Source: an uncultured Actinomycetes bacterium (lineage in GTDB: Bacteria; Actinomycetota; Thermoleophilia; Gaiellales; F1-60-MAGs149). From it: a stretch of 11,344 nucleotides of DNA. This document shows, one piece after another, positions 5,747-11,344 of the stretch (position 1 is its first letter; every line of letters begins with the position of its first letter). The notes beneath the pieces were generated by a model. The model saw only the letters and a program-made list of their open reading frames with translations, did not search any database and had not been told where the DNA came from. Location: positions 1-11,344 of the forward strand of contig CAIQOY010000230.1 in assembly GCA_903873565.1 (NCBI GenBank). The letters are read 5' to 3'. A program made the position numbers and the translations under genes.

Positions 5747-7089
5747 TACCCCTTGAGCTCGGGCGGCAATTCCATGCCCGGCGGCAGCTTCGGCAGCTTG
5801 CCCTTGCCGCCGACCATCCCCTTCATCATCTTCTTCATCTGCTGGTGCTGCTTCAGCAGCGCGTTGACCTCGGTGACGCTGCGGCCCGAGCCGGCCGCGA
5901 TGCGCGCGCGCCGCTGCCCGTTGATGATGCGCGGGTCGCGCCGCTCCTCGGGGGTCATCGAGAGGATGATCGCCTCGACCCGGTCGAGCTGCGCGTCGTC
6001 GACGTTGGCGTTCTTGAGCTGCTTGCCCATGCCCGGCAGCATCCCGAGCACCGAGCTCAGCGAGCCCATCTTCCGGATCGAGCGCAGCTGGTCGAGCATG
6101 TCGTCGAGGCCGAACTCGGCCTTGCGGATCTTGCGCTCGAGCTCCTCCGCCTGCTCCTTGTCGACGAGCTGCTCGGCCTTCTCGATCAGGCTCAGCACGT
6201 CGCCCATCCCGAGGATCCGCGAGGCCAGCCGGTCCGGGTGGAACTCCTCGACCTGGTCGAGCTTCTCGCCCGTGGTGATGACCTTGATCGGGACGCCGGT
6301 GATCGCGCGCACCGAGAGCGCCGCGCCGCCGCGGGCGTCGCCGTCGAGCTTCGTCAGGATCAGCCCGTCGAAGTCGATGGCCTCCTGGAAGGCCTGCGCG
6401 GTGTTGACGGCGTCCTGGCCGGTCATCGCGTCGAGCACCAGCAGGGTGTCGGAGGGGCGCACCGCGTCCCGCACGCGCACGAGCTCGGCCATCATGTCCG
6501 TGTCGACGGTGAGGCGGCCCGCGGTGTCGACGATGACGACGTCGCGGCCCTCCTGCTTGGCCTGCTCGATCCCCCACGTCGCGATCTCGACCGGGTCGGC
6601 GTCCGCGCCGCGCTCGTAGACCGGCACGTCGGCCTGGCCGCCGACGGTCACGAGCTGCTGGATCGCGGCCGGCCGGTAGACATCGCAGGCCACGAGCGCC
6701 GGGCGCTTGCCCTGCTGCGCGATCAGGCGCGCGAGCTTGCCGCAGGTCGTGGTCTTGCCGGAGCCCTGCAGGCCGCAGACGAGGATCACGGCGGGCGAGC
6801 CCTTCAGCGCGAGCCGCTGCGTGCCCTCGCCCATCAGGCGCGTCAGCTCCTCGTGGACGATCTTGACGACCTCCTGGCCCGGGGTCAGGCTCTCGGAGAC
6901 CTCCGCGCCGAGGGCGCGCTCCTTGACCGTGGCGGTGAACTGCTTGACGACGTCGAAGTTGACGTCGGCCTCGAGCAGCGCGAGGCGGATCTCGCGGACC
7001 GCCGCGTTGACGTCCTCCTCGGACAGCCGCCCGCGCGAGCGCAGGTCGCCGAGGGTCTCGGAGAGGCGGTCGGAGAGGGAGTCGAGCAT
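5746..7089 (-). CDS. ffh: Signal recognition particle protein Ffh
   Basis: Ffh is the SRP54-type GTPase that, with 4.5S RNA, binds signal sequences on nascent chains and delivers ribosomes to FtsY at the membrane. The 447-residue protein has the N domain (1-95), the G domain with GLQGSGKTTT (106-115), DVYRPAA (136-142), DTAGR (188-192) and TKLDGDARGG (246-255), and a methionine-rich M domain (about 300-435) with MGSLSSVLGMLPGMGKQ, RRARIAAGSG and a run of Met/Lys (MKKMMKGM). The tail ends in PPGMELPPELKG. Length and motifs are normal. The ATG follows a divergent 89-base region containing a possible promoter. It heads the rpsP-khpA-rimM group, with 14 bases to rpsP. Confidence 0.98.
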   Translation of the reverse strand: MLDSLSDRLSETLGDLRSRGRLSEEDVNAAVREIRLALLEADVNFDVVKQFTATVKERALGAEVSESLTPGQEVVKIVHEELTRLMGEGTQRLALKGSPAVILVCGLQGSGKTTTCGKLARLIAQQGKRPALVACDVYRPAAIQQLVTVGGQADVPVYERGADADPVEIATWGIEQAKQEGRDVVIVDTAGRLTVDTDMMAELVRVRDAVRPSDTLLVLDAMTGQDAVNTAQAFQEAIDFDGLILTKLDGDARGGAALSVRAITGVPIKVITTGEKLDQVEEFHPDRLASRILGMGDVLSLIEKAEQLVDKEQAEELERKIRKAEFGLDDMLDQLRSIRKMGSLSSVLGMLPGMGKQLKNANVDDAQLDRVEAIILSMTPEERRDPRIINGQRRARIAAGSGRSVTEVNALLKQHQQMKKMMKGMVGGKGKLPKLPPGMELPPELKG

Positions 7090-7178
7090 CGCGGTCGGGC
7101 CGGCGCCGCCGGCTCCCGGATCATACGGCGTCGGCCGCGGCTGGCCGCCGCCCCGAATGCTTAGATACAGGCCCCGGC
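7090..7178. promoter_or_regulatory. Divergent promoter region between ffh and the CYTH gene
   Basis: This 89-base stretch is the only divergent gap in the window and the longest non-coding one. For ffh, TATGAT (minus strand, 7125-7120) matches the -10 consensus at five of six bases and lies 30 bases before the ATG. For the plus-strand gene, the AT-rich patch TTAGATACA (7161-7169) is the only candidate -10, 10-12 bases before its ATG, which has no ribosome-binding site. No convincing -35 hexamers are seen. A short palindromic GC stretch (7101-7112) lies in the ffh leader. Confidence 0.5.
7120..7125 (-). promoter_or_regulatory. Putative -10 element of ffh
   Basis: TATGAT is an unusually AT-rich hexamer for this region, five of six matches to TATAAT, and would give a leader of about 24 bases. 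It is the best candidate for the main promoter of the ffh-rpsP-khpA-rimM unit. Confidence 0.45.
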
Positions 7179-7826
7179 ATGGAAATCGAGCTCCAGTACC
7201 TCTACACCGGCGACGAGCCGCTCGTCGTCCCCGCGGAGCTCGCCTCCTTCACCCTCGCCACGAGCGAGCTCTTCGACATCCGCGACACGTTCTTCGACAC
7301 GCCGGCGCTCGACCTGCGCATGGCGGGCTGCTCGCTCAGGATCCGCCGCCAGTCGAACGCGCCGACGCCCTTCTTCACCTGGAAGGGTCCCTCGGTGCGC
7401 CGCTCCGACCACGCCCGCGAGCGCGAGGAGATCGAGTTCCCCGTCGACCGCATCCCGGCGGACGGCGCCGAGATGGCGGAGATGCTGCACGCGGCCAAGC
7501 TCCTGAAGAAGGTCAAGGGCACGCTCGGCGACCTCCCCGACCTGGCCGTCATCGGCGAGCTCGAGAACCGCCGCTCGACCCACGACTACATCCAGGGCCT
7601 GCACCGCGTCGAGCTGTGCTGGGACCGGCTGCGCTTCCCGCTCGGGTCGCCGCAGATCCGGCTCGAGCTGGAGACCCAGTCGAGCGCCTCGGGCCGCTTC
7701 ATCGGCGCCTTCGACCAGGAGCTGCGGGCGATGTTCGGCAAGCAGCTGATCGAGGCCGAGCACGGCAAGGCGAAGGAGCTCTGCGTGCGGCTCTACCCCG
7801 AGCTGTTCGGGGCCCAGGCCGCCTAG
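7179..7826 (+). CDS. CYTH-domain protein (triphosphate tunnel family)
   Basis: CYTH proteins form a beta tunnel that binds triphosphates with metal ions; members include inorganic and thiamine triphosphatases and class IV adenylate cyclases. The 215-residue product shows the layout: MEIELQY start, FFDTPALDLRMAGCSLRIRR (38-57), FTWKGP (66-71), EREEIEFP (81-88), ELENRR (127-132), ELCWDRLRF (145-153) and RLELETQ (161-167). The hallmark N-terminal ExExK is E2-x-E4-x-Q6, with Gln for Lys; the acidic and basic tunnel residues further on are mostly kept. The substrate cannot be told from sequence. It is the only plus-strand gene, divergent from ffh and convergent with the photolyase gene, and the two stop codons share CTAG. 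There is no ribosome-binding site before the ATG, so a leaderless or near-leaderless mRNA is likely. Confidence 0.85.
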   Translation: MEIELQYLYTGDEPLVVPAELASFTLATSELFDIRDTFFDTPALDLRMAGCSLRIRRQSNAPTPFFTWKGPSVRRSDHAREREEIEFPVDRIPADGAEMAEMLHAAKLLKKVKGTLGDLPDLAVIGELENRRSTHDYIQGLHRVELCWDRLRFPLGSPQIRLELETQSSASGRFIGAFDQELRAMFGKQLIEAEHGKAKELCVRLYPELFGAQAA

Positions 7827-9166
7827 GCCGAGGGGTCCTGCAGCTCGGCCGCGACGGCCTTGTAGGCGGCCAGCGTGACGTCGCGCTCGACGCCGTGGTC
7901 GACGATGCGCAGGAGGCCCGGCGAGTCGGGCGCCCAGCGCTGCACGTAGGCGCCCGTGGGGTCGAACTTCCGCTCCTGCAGGTCCGGGTTGAAGATCCGG
8001 AAGTAGGGCGCGGCGTCGAGCCCGGTGCCCGACACCCACTGCCAGGAGCCGGCGTTGGAGGCGAGGTCGCCGTCGGCCAGGTGCCGCCGGAACCACTGCT
8101 CGCCGCGGCGCCAGTCGACGTGCAGGTCCTTGACGAGGAACGAGGCGGCCACCATCCGCGCGCGGTTGGCGATGTTCCCCGTCTCGGCGAGCTGGCGCAT
8201 CGCGGCGTCGACCATCCCGTAGCCGGTCTCGCCGCGCGTCCAGGCCTCGAAGTGCTCGTCGGAGCCCGTCCAGACGATGCCGTCGAAGCGGGCGTCGACG
8301 CAGTGGCGGTCGAGGTCGGGGTGGTGGTGCAGGACGTACTTGAACCAGTCGCGCCAGAGCAGCTCGCTCGCCCACTTCGGCGCGCCGGAGCGGTCGGCGA
8401 CCTGCAGCGCGCGCCGCGGGGAGAGCATCCCCTGGCGCAGGTAGGCCGACAGCCGCGAGGTCGCGTCCGGCTCGGCGACCAGGTCGCGGTCGTCGGCGTA
8501 GCGGGCGAGGTAGCCGTCGTCGCGCCAGGCGCGCAGCCGCGCGAGGGCGTGGGTCTCGCCGCCCGTGACGTCGGCGCGGTGGCGGACCGGCCGGCCCACG
8601 AGCGTCTCCGCGCTCGGGATCTCGGGCGCGGGGACGGCGAGCAGGCGCCCGGCGAGGTCGTGCTCGACCGGCGGCGCGGGCAGCTCGGCCAGGACGCGGC
8701 GCACGGAGCGCGCGTAGGCCGAGTACGTGCGGCAGGGCTTGCCCTCCTTCGTGGCCACCAGCTCGTGCGGGACGTTGACCTCGTCGTCGACCACGACCAG
8801 CTCGACGCCGATGCCGCGCAGGGCCTCCTCGGCCGCGGCCTCCATCGCCGCGGCCGCCGGCTCCTCGTCGCGGTTCGCGCAGACCCGCTCGACGCCGAGC
8901 TCGCGCGCGACCTCGACCAGGTGCGCCACGGTGTCGCCGCGGCGCACGATCAGGCCGCCGCCCCGCTCGGCGAGGCGACCGTGCAGGTCCTCGAGGCCCT
9001 CCACGATGAAGCCGAGCTGCGCGTGCCCCACCCCGCGCGCCTTCATCGCCGGGTCGAGGACGTACAGGAGGGCGAGCTCGCCGCCCGTCACGAGGGCCTC
9101 CGCGATCGCGTGCGAGTCGTCGAGCCGCAGGTCGCGGCGGAGCCAGACGAGGACGGGGGGCGCCAT
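7823..9166 (-). CDS. phr: Deoxyribodipyrimidine photolyase (class I type)
   Basis: Photolyases use FADH- and blue light to split UV-induced pyrimidine dimers. The 447-residue protein has the N-terminal antenna-binding domain (VLVWLRRDLRLDD, 5-17) and C-terminal FAD domain (TSRLSAYLRQGMLSPR, 236-251; ELLWRDWF, 268-275; TGYGMVDAAMRQL, 314-326; SFLVKDLHVDWRRGE, 342-356; WQWVSGTGLDAAPYFRIFNP, 375-394). Aligned from memory with E. coli PhrB, the electron-transfer tryptophans are present (W299, W352, W375), as are W271 and the flavin-contacting N334. However, TGWMHNR becomes TGNIANR, so Trp338 and His340 are replaced (N331, A333). The C-terminal segment is shorter than usual. The ATG at 9166 has GGGAGG just upstream and lies 37 bases after ftsY. 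Repair is the likeliest role; a cryptochrome-like role is possible. Confidence 0.92.
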   Translation of the reverse strand: MAPPVLVWLRRDLRLDDSHAIAEALVTGGELALLYVLDPAMKARGVGHAQLGFIVEGLEDLHGRLAERGGGLIVRRGDTVAHLVEVARELGVERVCANRDEEPAAAAMEAAAEEALRGIGVELVVVDDEVNVPHELVATKEGKPCRTYSAYARSVRRVLAELPAPPVEHDLAGRLLAVPAPEIPSAETLVGRPVRHRADVTGGETHALARLRAWRDDGYLARYADDRDLVAEPDATSRLSAYLRQGMLSPRRALQVADRSGAPKWASELLWRDWFKYVLHHHPDLDRHCVDARFDGIVWTGSDEHFEAWTRGETGYGMVDAAMRQLAETGNIANRARMVAASFLVKDLHVDWRRGEQWFRRHLADGDLASNAGSWQWVSGTGLDAAPYFRIFNPDLQERKFDPTGAYVQRWAPDSPGLLRIVDHGVERDVTLAAYKAVAAELQDPSA

Positions 9167-9171
9167 CGCCC

Positions 9172-9179
9172 TCCCTATC
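9172..9179 (-). promoter_or_regulatory. Strong ribosome-binding site of the photolyase gene
   Basis: The minus-strand run ATAGGGAGGGCG directly precedes the ATG at 9166. GGGAGG is the best Shine-Dalgarno match in the window, though the spacer is short. It contrasts with the several genes here that lack any such site and fixes the start codon choice. Confidence 0.6.
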
Positions 9180-9203
9180 GCAGCGGGGCCCCCCGGAGCC
9201 GAC

Positions 9204-10202
9204 CTACGCGGCGTCGAGGCCGAGCAGCGCCCGCGCGAACGAGTCGGCGTCGAACGGGCGCAGGTCGTCGAGCGTCTCGCCGACGCCGATCAGCTTGATC
9301 GGCACCCCCAGCTCGTGCGCGATCGCGAGCGCGATGCCGCCCTTGGCGGTGCCGTCGAGCTTGGTCAGCACGATCCCCGTCAGCGGCGTCGCCGCCGAGA
9401 ACTGCCGCGCCTGCACGAGGCCGTTCTGGCCCGTGGTGGCGTCGATCACGAGCAGCGTCTCGTGCGGCGCGCCCTCGAGACGCCCCGCGATCACGCGGCG
9501 GATCTTCGCGAGCTCGTCCATCAGGCCGACCTGCGTCTGCAGGCGCCCGGCGGTGTCGACGAGGACGACGTCGCGCCCGCGCGCCACGGCGGCCTCGATG
9601 CCGTCGTAGGCGACCGCCGCGGGGTCCTGGCCGTGCGCCGAGCCGACGAAGTCCGCGTCGGCCCGTCTCGCCCAGGCCTCGAGCTGCTCGTCGGCGGCTG
9701 CACGGAACGTGTCCGCGGCGGCGACGACGACGCTCAGCCCGACGCGGCGCAGGTGCTCGGCGAGCTTGCCGACCGTGGTCGTCTTGCCCGTGCCGTTGAC
9801 CCCGACCATCAGGATCACGGTCGGGCGCTCGGCGACGTCGATCCGGGCCTCCGCCCCGGCGAGCATGTCGGCGATCTCCTCGGCCAGCGCCGGCGCGAGG
9901 TCGGCACCGGGCGCGAGCCCGCCGGCGGCGGCGCGCCGCTCGAGCCGGCCGATGATCTCGACGGTGGCGGGGACGCCGCAGTCGGCGAGGAGCAGCGCCT
10001 CCTCGAGCCGCTCCCAGGCCTCGCTGTCGTCGGGGTCGAAGGCGATCTGCTGGATCTGCCCCGTCAGCGCCTTCGAGGACTTCGCGAGGCCGTCGACGAG
10101 CCGCCGGAAGAAGCCCCCGCCGTCGGCGGGCGCGGCCGCCTCCTCGACGACGGGCGCCGGGACGTCCCCGAGCCCCGTGAACATCTGCGTCGGGTCGGCC
10201 AT
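9204..10202 (-). CDS. ftsY: Signal recognition particle receptor FtsY
   Basis: FtsY is the membrane-associated SRP receptor GTPase that pairs with Ffh and hands ribosome-nascent chains to SecYEG. The 332-residue product has a short acidic/Ala-rich N-terminal region (1-30), then a likely membrane-binding helix start (GGGFFRRLVDGLAKSSKALT, 28-47), the N domain, and the G domain with GVNGTGKTTT (134-143), DTFRAAADEQL (164-174), DTAGR (216-220) and TKLDGTAKGG (280-289). The long acidic A domain of E. coli FtsY is absent, as in many Gram-positive forms. The ATG is 10 bases after the smc stop. TAGGCT, seven bases before the ATG, uses the smc TAG and may be a -10 element by chance. The smc-ftsY pairing is conserved. 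Confidence 0.97.
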   Translation of the reverse strand: MADPTQMFTGLGDVPAPVVEEAAAPADGGGFFRRLVDGLAKSSKALTGQIQQIAFDPDDSEAWERLEEALLLADCGVPATVEIIGRLERRAAAGGLAPGADLAPALAEEIADMLAGAEARIDVAERPTVILMVGVNGTGKTTTVGKLAEHLRRVGLSVVVAAADTFRAAADEQLEAWARRADADFVGSAHGQDPAAVAYDGIEAAVARGRDVVLVDTAGRLQTQVGLMDELAKIRRVIAGRLEGAPHETLLVIDATTGQNGLVQARQFSAATPLTGIVLTKLDGTAKGGIALAIAHELGVPIKLIGVGETLDDLRPFDADSFARALLGLDAA

Positions 10203-10212
10203 GCGGCCCAGC

Positions 10213-11344
10213 CTAGGCGGCGGCGGGCGGCGCCGCGCCGAGCCGCGCGCCCTCGCCCGCGCCGCGCGGCAGCCGGCGGGAGATCACCTGTGAGACGCCG
10301 TTGCCGGGCATCGAGACGCCGTAGAGCGCGTCGGCGGCCTCCATCGTGCCGGCCTGATGGGTGATCACGATGAACTGGGCACGGTCGCGGAAGCGGTCGA
10401 CGAGCTCCAGGAAGCGGTCGATGTTGACCTCGTCGAGGGCGGCGTCGACCTCGTCGAGCACGTAGAACGGGCTCGGCCGCGCCAGCATCAGCGCGAACGT
10501 GAAGCCGAGCGCGGCCATCGACTTCTCGCCGCCGGAGAGCACGGTCAGGGAGCGGATCCGCTTGCCCGCGGGCTGCGCCTCGAGCTCGACGCCGGGCTCG
10601 GGCTCCTCCGCCACCGCGTCGGGGTCGTCGGGGTCGGCGACGGCCTCCGGGTCGGCGTCGGCCTCGGCGGGCTCCTCGCCCTCCTCGAGCGGGACGACCG
10701 CCGCGGGCTCGACCAGCCGCAGGCGGCCCGTGCCGCCCGGGAAGAGCGTGCCGATCACCTCGGCGAAGCCCTCCTCGACGGTGCGGTAGGTGGACTCGAA
10801 GCGGTCGCGGATCTCGCGTCCGAGCTCGCGCACGAGCTTGCGCAGCTCGGCCACGGAGCGCTCGAGGTCGGTGATCTGGGCGGTCACGTCGTCGGCCTCG
10901 GCCTTGGCCTCCTCGTAGGCCTCCTTGGCGAGCGGGTTGACGGCGCCGAGCTGGCCGATCCGCTTCTCCAGCCGCTCCACCTTGCCCTCGCGGGCGAGGC
11001 GCTCGTCGGCGGGCAGGGGCTCGACCGCGTCGACGACCTCGCCGGCCTCCTCCCCGCGCTCCTCGATCAGCCGGCGGCGGCGCTCCGCGAGCTCCTGCAG
11101 GCGCTCCTCGCAGCGCTCGAGCTCGACGCCGAGGGCGGCCACGCGCCCGGCCGCGTCGCGGCGCTCCGCGCCGAGGCGGGCATCCTCGTCGGCGCAGGCG
11201 CGCAGCTCCTCGCCGAGCTCGGCGACCCGCTGCTCGCCGGCCTGGGTGGCGGCGCGGGCGGGCTCGCGGTGGCGCTCGGCGGCGACCAGCGCCCCCTCGA
11301 TCACGGCGACGGCGGCGGGCAGGCGCTCCACGACGGCGGCCAGC
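10213..11344 (-). CDS. smc: Chromosome segregation ATPase SMC (C-terminal part)
   Basis: SMC dimers with ScpA/ScpB extrude DNA loops and organise the chromosome. Only the last 376 residues are in the window; the frame is open at the right edge and the start lies outside. Counting from the edge, about residues 1-200 are Glu/Arg/Ala-rich coiled coil, including the QLGAVNPLAKEAYEEAK segment near the head. The C-terminal ATPase head shows LSGGEKSM (269-276), Walker B FYVLDEVDAALDE (293-305) and the ITHQ switch (327-330). Between TGRLRLVEP and the AQPAGKR strand is an acidic low-complexity insertion (about 214-250) rich in Glu, Asp, Ala and Pro, longer than the short loop usually there. The protein ends in an Ala/Pro/Gly tail. 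ftsY follows after 10 bases. Confidence 0.96.
   Translation of the reverse strand, partial: LAAVVERLPAAVAVIEGALVAAERHREPARAATQAGEQRVAELGEELRACADEDARLGAERRDAAGRVAALGVELERCEERLQELAERRRRLIEERGEEAGEVVDAVEPLPADERLAREGKVERLEKRIGQLGAVNPLAKEAYEEAKAEADDVTAQITDLERSVAELRKLVRELGREIRDRFESTYRTVEEGFAEVIGTLFPGGTGRLRLVEPAAVVPLEEGEEPAEADADPEAVADPDDPDAVAEEPEPGVELEAQPAGKRIRSLTVLSGGEKSMAALGFTFALMLARPSPFYVLDEVDAALDEVNIDRFLELVDRFRDRAQFIVITHQAGTMEAADALYGVSMPGNGVSQVISRRLPRGAGEGARLGAAPPAAA

Noticed and set aside
5744..5775. TTGCCG upstream of the rpsP TAGGAT as a -35 hexamer
   Set aside because: The spacing of 20 bases is too long and the hexamer lies within the ffh coding end. I do not count it as evidence.
4703..6619. 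Plus-strand open frame of 638 codons opposite rimM, khpA, rpsP and ffh
   Set aside because: The product is Arg/Ser/Pro-rich low-complexity sequence, changes character along its length with the gene underneath, and shows no domain.
9167..9203. GC-rich run (GGGGCCCCCCGG) between ftsY and the photolyase as a terminator
   Set aside because: There is no stable stem with a loop and T-run, and the genes run the same way with a ribosome-binding site in the gap.
6707..9298. Plus-strand open frame of 863 codons
   Set aside because: It runs antisense to ffh and the photolyase and out of frame over the CYTH gene, with no recognisable motif. It is an artefact of few stop codons in GC-rich DNA.
10210..10215. 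TAGGCT seven bases before ftsY as a fifth leaderless -10 element
   Set aside because: The TAG is the smc stop codon, so the match may be forced by it, and the spacing is seven and not six. It is mentioned in the ftsY entry but not counted.

Overview
The window is a GC-rich chromosomal segment (most 60-base lines count above 70% G+C by hand) that reads almost entirely on the minus strand. The gene order, strict use of G/C third positions, several GTG starts and apparent leaderless promoters suggest a high-GC actinobacterium. A deep-branching Actinomycetota group such as Thermoleophilia/Solirubrobacterales is my best guess, but I cannot confirm it without a search.

Read in transcription order from the right edge (minus strand), the layout is: smc (3' end only), ftsY, a class I-type CPD photolyase, [one plus-strand CYTH-domain gene], ffh, rpsP, khpA (KH RNA-binding protein), rimM, a secreted pentapeptide-repeat protein, trmD, rplS, lepB (active signal peptidase I), a second signal-peptidase-like membrane protein, and rnhB (running off the left edge). 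This is the classic bacterial smc-ftsY-ffh-rpsP-khpA-rimM-trmD-rplS-lep-rnhB neighbourhood. It links signal-recognition-particle targeting (Ffh, FtsY), signal-peptide removal (LepB), ribosome maturation (RimM, S16, L19), tRNA modification (TrmD) and genome maintenance (SMC, RNase HII). Three additions break the order: the photolyase, the opposite-strand CYTH gene that converges with it, and the pentapeptide gene between rimM and trmD. Genes are tightly packed, no intergenic gap exceeds 89 bp, and I see no RNA genes, mobile elements or CRISPR.

The most interesting observations are these. (1) The second signal peptidase has lost both catalytic residues (Ser to Ala, Lys to Gly) but keeps the fold motifs and gains extra N-terminal membrane segments, so it is a pseudoenzyme coupled to an intact LepB. 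(2) Four genes inside the apparent operon (rnhB, lepB, pentapeptide gene, rpsP) have a TAnnnT hexamer exactly six bases before the start codon, the signature of leaderless actinobacterial promoters. (3) An identical 15-bp leader lies in front of both ribosomal protein genes rpsP and rplS. (4) TrmD carries Glu where the catalytic Asp169 of E. coli TrmD aligns, and it lacks the usual C-terminal tail. (5) A lower-GC secreted pentapeptide protein with two four-cysteine C-terminal repeats is inserted in the trmD operon. (6) The SMC head domain holds an acidic low-complexity insertion.
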